Source: Spirodela intermedia (taxonomy: Eukaryota > Streptophyta > Magnoliopsida > Alismatales > Araceae). From it: a stretch of 64,000 nt of DNA. Location of the stretch: NCBI GenBank assembly GCA_902729315.2, contig LR746278.1, positions 4,597,501 to 4,661,500 of the forward strand, written 5' to 3'. Below the pieces are notes generated by a model, which saw nothing but the letters and a program-made list of their open reading frames with translations, had not been told where the DNA came from and ran no database searches. This document shows positions 1 to 12,200 of the stretch, piece after piece; the first letter of the stretch is position 1; each line of letters opens with the position of its first letter. The translations under genes were made by a program, and so were the position numbers.

Positions 1-317
1 TCTTTGAATTATATGATTAATATGTCAATTTTTATTTGTATTTATACTTTATTTTGTTTAAAAAGACACACTAATATAATTTTTAGAAAAACAAAGTTCT
101 ATGCAATTATATTGAGTTTTTGATATTTATTTGAAAATAAAAGGTTGGTGGTTAAATAAGAAATTTTAATATTTAGAATTTCGAATGATTTGAGATGTTT
201 TCTAAATTGTTTATAATTTTTGAGATTTTATTCTAAATTTTAAGGAACTTTTGAAGTTTCTAAGTTTTTTTAATGTTTGTGACTTTATTATGATAAAAAT
301 ACAAATAATAAGTAGGA

Positions 318-332
318 GGGGGGGGGGGGGGG
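318..332. repeat. Poly-G run (15 nt)
   Basis: Uninterrupted run of 15 G on the plus strand in AT-rich DNA. Homopolymers of this kind are unstable in replication and in sequencing, so the length may be inexact. Confidence 0.9.
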
Positions 333-339
333 TTTGTTG

Positions 340-560
340 GCCTGTCAGCACTTGCTATTTGCCTACTTGAGCTAGTGGACCTAGACCAGGGGGAACCATG
401 AGCTAGGCTTAAGTGGCTAAAGTGGACCCAGACTGGGGTGTGAACTTGTGTGTAGGGCAAGGTACAGTCACATCACATGTGTGTTGCGTGGAGGTGGACC
501 CCCATCTACTGTTCTCCCCAAGTGTTCTTGGTCATTTTATTTTTGGGAGAAGGGAATTAA
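340..560. repeat. Diverged LTR-like fragment, copy 1
   Basis: This stretch shares ordered words with 43975-44250: a 'ccatgagct' block, an 'agtggc' block, a cacgtgtg/cacatgtg block, 'ggtggaccncc', and a closing 'attttatttt..gagaagg'. The two copies look like fragments of one old repeat. The middle part also resembles the promoter-like part of the abundant LTR family of this window (G-box followed by a 'cactcccctnccangtc' block). I infer a distant LTR relative; no termini are visible. Confidence 0.45.
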
Positions 561-2861
561 TAGTTGAGATAGCCTAGACATATATTCATGCAAATATTGT
601 AGGAAAAATCGATACGAGATTAAAACCTTTACAAGTGCACAGTGATTCTTTCACAATGGACTCTGATAAGTGAAATTTCGAGTAAGTGTTTACAGAATTG
701 AGTCTTCATAAGGCAATTGTCACTACTATGGACCCGAAACTGGGTGATCTATCCATGACCAGGATGAAGCTTGGGTGAAACTTTAGGGGAGAGCTAGTTT
801 GGTGAGCTTTGGTTTGGTGGAGCGCTGATAGACCACTGACCTGCGTTCCAATCCTATGTCTTCCACATGTTAACATGATGGATTGATGGGTGGATGATGG
901 TGGAAGATGGCAAGAAATGCTAGGAAAATCCTAGAAATGATCAGAAAATCTAGGAAACATGAGAATTGATTGAAAAATTTAGGCTTGGAAAAGTGCTCGG
1001 AAAAATTGAGAAAAATTATATCTAAATGAATGGTGATCTTGAAAATCATGATTTTCAGAGAAGATTTATTTTATTGATCTTAAATTTTAAATGAATCTCT
1101 ATTACTTATTAATGAATGATTATATACACTAAAAATATAATTTTTGGTAGGAAGTAGAGTGACAAATAGAAGTCAAATATTGAAGATAGAAAAGAAGAAA
1201 AAATAGTTGAATCAAAAATAAATGAGAGATTGTCGAATATGAGGAATAGAAAAGAAGGGTCCTCTAGGGGAGGAGAGAGATGGTGGGCTGGAAGTCAGAA
1301 GGCTAGGAGTCACAGAAGGGCAAGGGAACGAGGCTAGAGAGCAAGGAAGAAGGAGGATCCTGAAATCAGTGGGCTGAAATCAACAAAATTATTCTCAATT
1401 TTAGTTTTTATGATTGTCTCATTTAAATTGTTCCTCTATTCTTTGGGTGACAAATATTGATCATAAATATTTTTTTTTGAATTCATTTGATTTAAGTATT
1501 TTATTCTTCTCATTTTCTTAGGTGATAGACAAGAAAAGGAGAAGAATTTCATTTTTATTCTTGGTTATTATCATTACGATTTTATTTAAAATTATAATTG
1601 TAATTACCTAAAATATAATTTCTCATCTTTGGGTGAAAAACAAGGAAATGAAAAGATTCACATTAAAAATTATAAGATTTAATCAAGATCTAATGCATTA
1701 GTTAAAAGCTTTCTTAGTTCTATAAGACTTTGCTGTGTTATGAAAAATGACGTCCAATTTTAGTTTTAGAATTTATTTTTGATTGTGAATTGAATTATTT
1801 TACTTTACCCTTGATTGAAAAAAAGGTATTTCTACATTTCATTTATTTTAATTTTATTTTAGATCGTAGTTTTAATTATTTGAAAGAATTCTCCATATCA
1901 ATAGAAGTCATTCTATTAGCAAGCACCCTTCTCATCTTTCCATTCTATAATTGTTAATCTATTTTCCTTTACTCATGATTTAATCATTTCATCATTAAAA
2001 CCCTTTTTTTGATTATCTAGAGCTAATGAGAGAATTAAACATAACTAATTAAAGAATGAGGAAATTAAGTATTAAAGAAAAGATTTTATTACTTAGCTCA
2101 TCTCCTTTCATTTTGTTCTTTTCTTTTTAATTAGTATTTGTGCTAGAAAAATTAGAAGTTTATTAAAAATTAATTCTGACCATCTTTGAGGATCAACATG
2201 AAATTTCAGTAATTCTAGAATTTATTTAGAAAAATTTGTTATATATATTATTCAACCAAGGACAATATATGATCAATGGTGCTTGAAGATTATAATGGGC
2301 AAAAATACAAGGTATCAGTAGCCTTCTTTGGCCAAAGAGGAATTGGATCTCTGAAGTGACGAACTTGAGTTGTTTGGATAGCTGATCCCTTGAATATCAT
2401 CGGATATTAATGAGGAGAAAAGTGAATATGAGGGAAGTTTTCTTTCAATTTAGAATTAGTTGGGTGAGGGATGAATTAGTATTAAAGTTGTGTTTACAAT
2501 GAGATAGTGCTAATAGGTCTACCCACAATGCATGTCAACACATCTTTTAACACATAGATATAGGTTTGAATTAACTCAAAAAAAACAAGAAAAAATCTCA
2601 GAACTTGTATTCACCCTCTATGTTGTTAGTTTAATAGCCTTATCTTTCCAACATAATATAGATCTTAAGCTAGGTACAAAGGTTTTTAATTAATCAAAGT
2701 CAATGAATTTGAGTACTGGCTATTATAGTAACATTATATTGCACCCATATTTATACCTATAATTTTGTGTACCATGTCAAGTGTTGGTGATGCTATGAAA
2801 GATGATGAAACAAATATTTAGGGAGTTCAATGAAAGATTTATAAATTTGAGTAATTTTGAG
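561..2861. other. AT-rich intergenic DNA, nothing recognised
   Basis: About 2.3 kb of AT-rich sequence with short A and T tracts and stop codons in every frame. A slightly purine-rich patch lies near 1255-1370. I see no gene, RNA gene or clear repeat terminus. Confidence 0.5.
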
Positions 2862-3385
2862 TTTTGTGGAGTTGAAATCACATCTTTCAATCCTTGAGAA
2901 ATGTGATTTCACTGAAGTATCATCATCTGGAATCCACAAAACAAACAAAACTTAATTCCTTGAATTTACAAGGATTTGTTTTAGTCAAGAAGATAGAAAA
3001 AAAGGATTTTCCTAAATCTACATTAGGTGGCGTCCACTAGTAAGAAATAAAACCTCAAAAGAGGAAGAAATTCCTAGAATTAATTCAGTCCTCTTGAGCT
3101 ACAAGGAAGCCTTTGAATATGCTGAATATTAGGTAGGACACTCTAAAAAGTAGGGAGTTTTGCTATTGGATGCCAACAATTTAAATTTCGTGCAATCAAA
3201 TAAATTTGAAATGAATGAAAGGGGAAATAAATCTAAAAATAGGAAAATGAAATTTGAATGTAGTTAAAAGAGGTTTTATTATGGGCCTAACTTTCTATTG
3301 GGGCACCTTGAGCTAGAAATAGATCCACGTGCATATTCATGCTTCCTAGGCCTCTAGTCCACTTGATTAGGTTTCAAATGGGCTG
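2862..3385. repeat. Dispersed repeat R1, copy a
   Basis: Direct repeat of 11727-12200. Shared blocks in the same order are: 'tggagttgaaatca', 'gaatccacaaa', 'cctcaaaagag', 'ttcagtcctctngagctaca', a 'gggcc' block after 'ttttattat', 'agaaatagatccangtgcat', 'cttcatgctt', and 'aggcct..agtccacttga'. The order and spacing suggest an LTR or an internal retrotransposon segment. Identity is moderate, so the copies are old. Confidence 0.7.
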
Positions 3386-5863
3386 CATCACTCTTCTGTA
3401 CTTCAAAAGAACTTATCATTGAGTTTTTAGTTAAATATGGATAGTACTCGTTGTTAATAAATCATTTTCATATGATAATCAAGGTGAAATAATAAAACAT
3501 ATTATCATAACCAATGTCAAATGAATAAAATTGAATATAAATATTAAATGAGATTTTAGAATACATGTCATGAATTTGTACTTAAACCTGAATATTAGTC
3601 ATGAGAATTTTCACTTGACCCTCTGATCTATACTTTAACATGATTTTCCAAAGTAACCTTGAGAAATAATATTTTTTTGGCAGTTGAGATGAATATGTCT
3701 AATGAAACTAGAATTTTTCTAAGATTTATTGATGAATTTATGGAAGGTGTCAAAGGGGGATGTTAATGGGCTGATAACATAAAGCTTAAGGAGAAAGTAC
3801 ATTATAGGGGGATAACCAAGTATTTCTTGGGGTGGGGTGTTGATCTGACTTTTTTTATTTATTAAATCATGTAAATTTAAAATTTATAAAAATAAAAAAT
3901 ACTAATTTTGGATATTTTGAAGTATTTTTATAAAAATATATCAATTATAGTTTGATAAAATCTCCAAATATAATGAGAATTTTCAACTCAATCATATAGG
4001 GATGTAAAATAATAGTAGGTAAAATTTTAATTTTTTTATCAAAAATATGATTTTTTATGATTTTTGGATAAGATATCAAAAGTAAATCTATTTAAAAATT
4101 AGTGAAAAGAGAAAATTCAAGTGTTCGTATCAAGATGATGTCAGTGCACAAAGAATGATAATTCATGTGAAAATAGAGTTCCACTCAATGATTATTACAT
4201 AAGTGATTATAAATGATTCAATTGATGAAATTAAGGTCTATAAATGTAAAATGAATCATAAGGACTAAAGTAGAGTTTCAAACTTGGAATTCAGGTAAAA
4301 TATCATTAACCTAAAGATAAAAATAGTTTAAAAGAAAAAACAAAGTTTTAAGGTTGCGATAGTGATCATTAGAATATTGTGTACTTGGAAAGATTCTAAG
4401 GGGTGTCCATGGCTTCAAAGTCTCTCTGACATGACTTAGTCGTTGTATAGTAAAGCATGCAAATTTAAGATTTCTAAAACTAGAAAATACGAATTTTTGA
4501 ATATTTAGAAGTATTTCTGAACAAATATATCAATTATAATTCAATATAACTTTTAAAAATAGTGGTAATTTTTCAGGTCAATCATAGTGATGTAATATAA
4601 TATTAGGTAATTATTTAGAATTTTTCTCAAAGAATACTATTTTTTATAAATTTTACACTAGAAAATAAAAATAAAATATATTTAAAATTTACAAAAAAGT
4701 GAAATAAGGGTGCAGATGTCAAGATGACGTCAGCACCCGATGAATGCGAATCGAGTGAAAATAGAGTTCCGCCTGACGATTCTTACGTAAGCGATTACAG
4801 ATGAAGTGAAAATTAAGTTGAAAATAGTAAAATAGAGTTCCGGCGTCGTGGCAGCAATGCGTCGATGATGCACTGGAATCTTGAGCATTCGGGAGGATCG
4901 TCGTGTAGTGTCCACGGCCTCGAAGGCTCTCCTTAGACAAGGACGACATGGGCAATCTCTAGATCTCCTTGCAAAGTTTAGAGATCAATGAAATGGGTCG
5001 TCGAATCGTCTTCGGCGGCTGTCACCCGACGGAGCAAAAAAATGGTGACTTTGTAGCTTTCCAGCAGTTGTCACCCGACGAAGAGGAGTTGGATGGAAGT
5101 GGGGTGCGTGTTAAGGAGCTTCATCCTTAGGTCCGCACAGTAAGATGAGGCTCTTCATCGCATCTAGTACATTCTCAGGAGGTGGCGACTCGTCTCCTAG
5201 TGGATCGTCTTCTTCTCGATGACAACCTGTTCGTTGATCAATCAGAGATGCTTTATTTGATAGATTCACGATCCTTTTATCATGAATCGTTTAACAATTT
5301 TAGTAAGAATACTCTACGAATTGTGCTGACGAGATTTTCGCTGATGATCCAACGATTCTAGTTGCTTAATCTTTCACTAGCAATCTAAAGAAAAGTCGCG
5401 ATAAATGAATTTTGGCTCTAAGAAGATTCGAACCCGCGCCGGTTGCCTGCTTACATGAGAGAGATTGACATAAGTACTCTAATGCCTTTATCTAATAATG
5501 TCATCATGGTATATCTCTATTATAAATAAGGGGTATGTGATAAGTTTTCATTATCATGAGTTAATAATTAGTAAATAATATAGTTTTAGCCTTAACTTAT
5601 GATAAGTAGACTTATATTTGTGTTAAAGTGTGAAAAGTGGTTTTCAGTTGATTAATGTGATTTTTTGGGTAATTATGTGATTTTACACGAATTTATATGA
5701 TTTTTACAGTCTTGTTTTTGAGATAAATGAAGAAAAAGAAATAAAAAATAAAAATAAGACAAAACGAGGGGGACCCGCCGGCCAGTCGGGCCCGCAAGTG
5801 GGTCGGAAGCATAGTCGGGAAGTAGCCACAAGTAGGGGCTCGAGTGGCTTGAATCGATGGGGG

Positions 5864-5980
5864 CACGTGTGTGCCACTCCCCTTCCACGTCACTGGTGGC
5901 TAGCCAGCTGTGGGGCAAGAAGTGGTCGTACATGCACGAGAAAGGGACTTTGCTTAGAAATGTAACATTACTATATATTC
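5864..5980 (+). promoter_or_regulatory. Putative LTR promoter: G-box, ACGT element, TATA box
   Basis: In sense orientation LTR B has a G-box core CACGTG (5864-5869), a CCACGTCAC element (about 5885-5893) and a TATA-like CTATATATTC (5971-5980). The same order is kept in the other family LTRs, for example in LTR2 with CACGTG at 35387-35392 and CTATATTC near 35280. This is a plausible U3 promoter that places the RNA start near 6000. Inferred from motif order only. Confidence 0.5.
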
Positions 5981-6049
5981 ACTCGAAAATTCGGCGCACA
6001 ACTGATGTGGGGCTAAACCCGTCACCTTCCTCAAAAGAGGCAGGGGCAA

Positions 6050-6078
6050 CCGGCGCGGGTTCGAATCCTCCTAGAGCC
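6050..6078 (+). other. tRNA T-arm-like block inside LTR B
   Basis: The sequence gcgggttcgaatcctcc matches the B-box consensus of RNA polymerase III promoters (GGTTCGANNCC). It lies about 85 bp downstream of the LTR TATA-like box. A matching A-box and cloverleaf are not visible, so it is not a tRNA gene. The block is conserved in LTR A, D, LTR1-3 and, more decayed, in H and I. Confidence 0.6.
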
Positions 6079-8643
6079 AAAACTCATATTTTTATCTGAT
6101 TATCATGACTTTTCTGCAAATCACCAGTGAAGGATTAAGAAATCAAAATCGCTAGATCATCGGCGAAAATCTCGTCAACGCGATTCGCGGAGCATTGTTA
6201 CTAAAATTCCTGAAGGATTCGCGATAAAAGGATCGCAAATCTATTGAGTAAATCATCTCCGATTGATCGACGAACAAGTCGTCATCAAGAAGAGGGCGAT
6301 CCGCCGGGAGATGAGTCGCCACCTTCTGAGAGCGTACCAGATGCGATGAAGAGCCTCCTCTTGCTGCGCGGACTTGAGGATGAAGCTCCTTGACACGCGC
6401 CCCACCTCCATCCAGCTCTCCGTCGGGTGACAGCCGCTAGAGAGCCACAAAGTCGCCGTTTTTCCACTCCGCCAGGTGACAGCCGCCGGAGACGATTCGA
6501 TGACGCATTTCATTGATCTCTAGACTTCGTAAGGAGATCTAGAGATTGCCCATGTCGTCTTTGTCCAAGGAGAGCCTTCGAGGCCGTGGACACTGCACGA
6601 CGATCCTCTCGAATGCTCAGGATTCCGGTGCATCGCCGACGCATCGCCGACGTATCGCCGCCGCAACGCCGGAACTCTGTTTTTCTGTTTTCAACTTAAT
6701 TTCCATTTCATTTAGTGATAATTTGTGTGATTTTAATTTACCAAAATATACTTCGTTCAATTACGATTCTTCCGGCTTTTACAGATCTTAATTTGATTAA
6801 TTAAATCGTCTGTAATCGCTTACGTAATAATCACCAGGTGGAACTATGTTTCTGCTCGATCTGCGTTCGCCGGGCGCTGATGTCATCCTGACGTCCACAC
6901 CCTTATTTCCCTTTTTCGTGAATTTTAAATATATTTCCTTTTCATTTCCTAGTATAAAATTCATAGAAAATAGTATTCTTTGAGGAAAATTCTGAATAAT
7001 TACCAGATATTATATTACATCCCTATGATCGACTTGGAAAATTACTGCTATTTTTGGAATTTGTATTGAATTATACTTGATATATTTGTTCAGAAATACT
7101 TCTAAATATTTGAAAATTCGTATTTTCTAGTTTTATAAATTTTAGATTTGCGTGATTTAATATACAACGACTAAGTCACGTCAGTATGTTAGGTATTAAA
7201 ATCATTAAATCCTTTCTAGGGAAGGTGTGACGCGGGTTTAATCCCACATCACTTGTGCGTCGAAGTTTCGGGTGAATATATAGTAATATTACATTTACAA
7301 TCGTCCCTTTTTTGTATGTGTACGACCACTCCTTACCCCACGTCGGCTGGCCAACGGTGACGTGGAAGGGGAGCGACATACACGTGGCTTTATCAGTCAT
7401 AGCTGCTTGAGCCCCTACTCGCAACTACTCTCTAACTGCACTTCCAACTAGCTTGCAGGCCTAATTGGCCGGCGAGTCCCTCCCATTTTGTTATATTTTT
7501 ATTTTTATCTCTTTTTCTTCATTTATCTCAAAAGTAAGACTGTAAAAATCATATAAATTCGTATAAAATCACATAATTATCTAAAAATTCATGTTAATCA
7601 ACTGAAAACTACTTTTCACATTTTAACACAAATATAAGTCTATTTATCATGAGTTAAGACTAAAACTATATTATTTACTAATTATTAACTCATGATAATG
7701 AAGACTTATCACTCTCCTTGGACATGCTCAGTCATGAGCACTCTCTAGATTCATGTTCAAAGTTTAAAGGGTGAAGTTAGGTAGTGGCAATGCATCTCTA
7801 GCCATTGTCACCTAGTGTAACTGAAGTTTGATGAAAATAAGTCTCTAATGATTGTCACTTGGCAAAGATAAGCTAGATGGAGGTGGAGTGCACCTTATAG
7901 AGCTGCATCCTTAGGTCTATGTAGCAAAAAGAAGTTTTTGATTGTATTTGGTATGCTCTGAAGAGATTGTGAAAAATCTCTGGACATATCACATTATTCT
8001 CGATGATAGCTTGTTTGTTGACCAACATGAGATGATTTTCTAAAAGAATTTATGATTTTTATATTCTAAATCCTTGGTCAACTGCTAACAATGATCCATG
8101 AATATTGTTGACAAAATTTCTATTGATGATCAAGTGATTCTAGAGACTTGATCATTGACTAGTGCTCTAGAAAAATCACGAGTTAAAGTAGATAAAAATC
8201 ATAAGTTTTGGCTTTGGTGGCATTCAAACCTTCATTAGTCTCCTGGCTGCATGAGAGAGAGTTAATGAAAGACAAAAATACTTTTGAAATAGTGAGCTAT
8301 GACCACATTTTCTTCTAATATTGTAGAGGTATTTTTTACATTATTTTTCCAATGTGTTCCAACCATGTTTTAGTCTCATATCAATTTTATTGGGATGTTT
8401 GAGATGAATATAAGTTTATGAATGTAAAAATCATATAAATTCACTGAATTAATACACAATTCACACTAATGACATAAAAATTATTTTTCCCTAGGCAAAG
8501 ATGACTTACCTTCTTCTTGTTCCTTTTAGTTTGTGACAAGTCTGAAAAGCTTAGAATCATCAATACAAGGGATTCCTATCATGACTTAAGGTGTAAAATA
8601 TATTATTAATTAATTATTAACTCATGATAATAAATACTTATGA

Positions 8644-9346
8644 GGCATAATATAAGAGTGAGTTTCAATTTACAATAGTGTGAATAGAGCCTAATTGCAA
8701 TATGAATGGAGCCCTACAGTAGTACAAATAGTGCCTGGTGGCAACATGAATGAGTCTGATGATAGTGCATGGAACCTCCACTTTGAGTAGTCAAGTTCTC
8801 TCTCTAAGTGATAGGTAGAGCTGAACAGAATAGTAGAAAGGGAGGAAACTATTCACTTTGTTTTGTGTCTAAATTATTTTCTAATTTCCTTTTTGCTTCA
8901 TCTATTCACATGAGTGGTATGCACATGGAGTTAAACTTACTATAGATTTGTGTTGAAATTTATTTCAACCCCATTAGGTTTCAATTTTTTTGTCCTTGGG
9001 TGATAGACAAGGATGACTTCCATTTAGGTTTCATATCTAGATTTTTGACTCAATCTAAATGTTTTATGTAATCTTGACTTTGATTTCAAATTTTATTTTG
9101 TCTAATGACCAATCGGCTCAGACACCAGACCGCTCGTGCCCGCCCATTCTGTCTCACCCTAAATTGAATGGCTCTCCTAGTTACGCTGCACCCTGACCCG
9201 AGTCCCATGTCCGCTTTTATCCGCCCGCAACCCGCTGGATTTCTATCAAAAGCTCTTCACATCAGAGGGCAGTCTTTTTTCTGATGAGCTTCTGGCTTAT
9301 ATTCCAAGTTATCTAAATCTAGCTATTTCCCCATTTCATTATCAAC
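8644..9346. other. Intergenic DNA
   Basis: AT-rich up to about 9110, then an abrupt change to GC-richer sequence (9110-9240, with several 'ccgc' words) leading into the small signal-peptide frame at 9347. The composition change suggests an edge between repeat DNA and an old genic fragment. Confidence 0.4.
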
Positions 9347-9487
9347 ATGGTGAGATTCGCTAGCAAGTGTCTCTCTCCCATTCCTCTGCTCCTTTTGCTA
9401 CTGACTACTACTCAATGTACTGTAGAACCTGACACCTTCAGCAAGTCTTCAAGTAGATATGAAGTATGGCTGAGAAATAGAATGCAG
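9347..9487 (+). CDS. Possible first exon of a secreted protein (partial)
   Basis: ATG at 9347 opens a frame of 47 codons up to a CAG|GTACC splice-donor-like site at 9488. If not spliced, the frame stops within about 11 further codons. The N-terminus is a good signal peptide: a basic start (MVRFASK), then a hydrophobic core rich in Leu (about residues 12-20), then Thr/Gln/Cys. The mature part ends with RYEVWLRNRMQ, reminiscent of the start of the I29 propeptide of papain-like cysteine proteases (usual form ..YExWLxKHG..). I see no following exon: the next kilobase is AT-rich and holds retrotransposon remains on the other strand. It may be a truncated gene fragment. Confidence 0.3.
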
Positions 9488-9964
9488 GTACCTTATCTGC
9501 TCTGGGTCTTTCAAGTCAAATAAATATTTGAAAACATAATTTGATAGTTGAATTGACAATTATCCCTAAGAATTGACATGAACCTACTAGAAATTTAATA
9601 CTATTTTTTTTTTGAGTTCATATATAACATTTTAAAATTTGGATGCACTTTCATGACAATGACTACTGCACATCACTCACAGAAATATTTTAATTGTCTC
9701 TTACAAGTCAATGTCATAGTTTTTGAATAATTTTTTTTGAGGACTTCGAATGGTTCATATATTTTTGAACTTAGTTTGTTGTAATTTCCAGATGACATTC
9801 TTTCTTTCCTCAAATATATCATAACTAAATCACTAACTTGGAAAAAATTCTCCTCTTATTATCAGCTTTCTTTTTATAATTCACATAATTGGTGTAAAGA
9901 TGTATTTTGATACTTTCATGTACTCTCTTATTGTGCTTGACTATGTTATTTGTTGTAGCACTTA

Positions 9965-10490
9965 TTCAAGGTAGTTTTGGTAAATGTATTAAATTTAGAA
10001 GAAATTTTGGAATGGAGATAAAAAATAATTTACCATAAAGTTATAAGCAAATTTGGATTGATCTTAGAGTAAAATCACACGATTTTGACTTTTCTCCTAA
10101 AATACAGCAAATCAAATAGCCAAGTGTCATGCCCACAACTTCTATTTGACCATCAACTTGGAGATGATCGGTAATATTGAATTTCAGTCATTAATTGGTT
10201 CTAATGAGTACATTAGAAATGTGTGACAAACTAGAAATTTTATCTGATTTTATTGATTCTAGAATATTCTACAAATGAACATTATAATTGAAAGTAAATT
10301 TACTATTTGTATATTATCATTTATTTTCTTACAAGCAATAATAGGTGTCACCTTTACAAAATGATCCACAACCACAAAAATAAAGTTTTCTCCTCTTTGA
10401 GTACATGGTAGTATTGACATCAAATCTATATAGATGTCAGCCCAGGATATGTTTGAAATTGAGAATGGAGTATATTGATGTATACATTAC
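9965..10490 (-). pseudogene. Decayed Ty3/gypsy integrase fragment
   Basis: Reading the minus strand from 10490 downwards gives a recognisable integrase core: SWADIYIDLM, then TQRGENFIFVVVDHFVK, then the T..IACKK block, and about 200 bp further on a motif reading LQVDGQIEVV (family form YHPQTDGQTEVVN) near 10140-10165, followed by an SPFQ-like block near 9990-10030. In Ty3/gypsy integrases these lie in this order around the DD35E core. The frame is broken by several stops and frameshifts. No reverse transcriptase or RNase H is readable next to it. It is dead and old. Confidence 0.75.
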
Positions 10491-11726
10491 TTTTTGAACA
10501 CTGGATAACAAGAATTGTCATCTTCTTCATCCCCATCAATAATATTTTCTTGCCATTTGATCTTATGTTCCATTATCACCTTCTTCTTCAATAGCTTATG
10601 TGAAATTCACCACAACACGATTTGGATAGGTGCTTAGCTTGTACCCTTCTTAGTAACATATGTGATATTTATAAATAAAGTTGGACATATTTTTTTGTAC
10701 AGAACTTTTCTAGATGTAATAGAACCATTTCATTTTGGTGTAGTAGTGATTCTTCTTCTTCTTGTGGTTGGAGCAAATGAAATGAATGCTGACCTTGACC
10801 TATCAAGCTGAAAATTTGACATTTAGTAGAATTTTAAAATCTAGCTTTCCTGTTTCAAATAAAACTTCAACACACCCTAATAGTGACATTTACTTTAAAA
10901 ATAATTTTAAGGTAACTCTTTCCACAATATTCCATCTAAGCACACTATTGAATTTTTATATCACATAAGATTTCAATTTATTCATATCAACTCTACAAGA
11001 TAATGTATAAAACTGAAGGAATATTCTGCCATAAATCCACTTCAATACCGAGAATTTTGATATTGTTAATATAAAGCATGTTTGTAATATAGAGGAAGAA
11101 ATCTAAATTTCAGTCATTTCTTCATTTTATCCCAACTACACACTTGATCTTTACCTCATCTTGTACGAGTGGATTGAAGTTGATCCCACCATACAAAAAG
11201 AACATTTTAGTTCATAAGTAATTTAGTTTATTTATCATCAGATATGTTGAAACATTCAAAAAATATCTCAACTATAGTGGTCTAATCTAGAAAATCTTCA
11301 GTGTTTAGATGGTCATTAAAACTAAGCAGATTAATTTGAATAATGAAATACCTTCTATCATCAATATCAGATCTACTTGTTAACTTATTGTGTTATTTGA
11401 AAAATGTTTCATGGATTAAAGACCAAAATCATTTTTCTTTTAGCATTTTTTCAACCAGATTGGAATTCCAATATAGAAATCTGTCCTATAATTTTTTTCA
11501 ATGTACCATTCATAACTTCAAACTTTTGTTCAATGCATTCTTGAAATCAGCAAATCATCTCTGTGAAATAGGGCATACCTTAGGAGATTTATTTCATTGA
11601 TAAGTAATCCTTTTCCTCGTGACATCTTCATATATGAATATGAAACATTCATCTTGGCTCAAGTATCACTTGATATAGAAAAAGTTAATGCAACAAAGAT
11701 TTGAAGGAATTGTGAGATAGCTTAGT
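10491..11726. other. AT-rich DNA next to the integrase fragment
   Basis: Probably the remains of the rest of the minus-strand gypsy element, but I could not read any conserved reverse transcriptase or gag motif. Short open frames (for example 11343-11600 on plus) have AT-rich random composition and no recognisable domain. Confidence 0.35.
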
Positions 11727-12200
11727 TATGTGGAGTTGAAATCATGTCTTTGAATCTACAAGATGAAGAAACTTCATTCATAGAATCCACAAAGATTTAA
11801 TCATGAGTCCACAAGATGAAAAAAATATTTTCTTCAGGGATGTTGGAGTCAACCAGCAGAGAAAGAGATCCTCAAAAGAGAAAAAAAATTGTAGAATTGA
11901 TTGAGTCCTCTAGGGCTACAATAGGGCCTTAAAATGGGCTGAAATAAATTAGCAAGCTCCTAAAAATAGAGCATGCTATTATTGGGTATTAACTATTTAA
12001 GTTTTCCCCATTGAAATAAATTCAAAATGACTCAAACAGAAAAATGAAAATGAAAATAGAAAAACCAAATTTGGACTCACTTAAAATATGTTTTATTATA
12101 TGCCCAATTTATTATTGGGCAAAAATGAGCAAAAAATAGATCCATGTGCATCTTCATGCTTTTAAGGCCTCAAGTCCACTTGAGTTTGGATCAATTGGTG
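11727..12200. repeat. Dispersed repeat R1, copy b
   Basis: Direct repeat of 2862-3385 with the same block order and orientation. It lies about 1.2 kb from the integrase fragment, on the side where a minus-strand element would have its 5' LTR. The two R1 copies could therefore be the LTRs of one old element (see findings). Confidence 0.7.

Larger units (their letters stand above)
5538..7183 (+). mobile_element. Innermost solo LTR (B), opposite orientation
   Basis: 1646-bp LTR in plus orientation, starting tgataagttttcattatca and ending ctaagtcacgtca (TG...CA termini). It is flanked by a perfect 5-bp target duplication GTATG (5533-5537 and 7184-7188). It carries one copy of the 144-bp GC-rich unit that is multiplied in the 28-41 kb LTRs. 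It is the only member of the family in this window in plus orientation. Because it sits inside A, which sits inside C, it is the youngest of the three. Confidence 0.93.
4427..7711 (-). mobile_element. Middle solo LTR (A), inserted in LTR C
   Basis: Minus-orientation LTR starting tgacatgacttag and ending gaagacttatca. It is flanked by the perfect 5-bp target duplication CTCTC (4422-4426 and 7712-7716). It is itself split by LTR B: the left part is 4427-5537 and the right part 7184-7711. Joining the two parts across B gives one continuous LTR of about 1.6 kb, the usual length for the family. The part next to the insertion contains the family's tRNA-T-arm-like block near 5425-5445. No gag, PBS or PPT is present, so it is a solo LTR. 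Confidence 0.88.
3841..8643 (-). mobile_element. Outermost solo LTR (C) of a three-level nest, old
   Basis: Old LTR of the window's dominant family, read in minus orientation. It begins at 'tgatctgact', matching the family terminus tgacgtgactcag, and continues through the family's AT-rich end. It is interrupted at 4422 by LTR A and resumes at 7717 with the family block following 'gtgtccatggc'. It ends near 8643 in 'taaatacttatga', the decayed form of the family's 'gaagacttatca' terminus. Flanking 5-mers (ggtgt at 3836-3840 and ggcat at 8644-8648) match at 3 of 5 positions, so any target duplication has decayed. No internal retrotransposon region is present. Confidence 0.75.

Noticed and set aside
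6050-6078. tRNA gene
   Set aside because: Only a B-box/T-arm-like block is present. No A-box, anticodon arm or acceptor pairing could be drawn.
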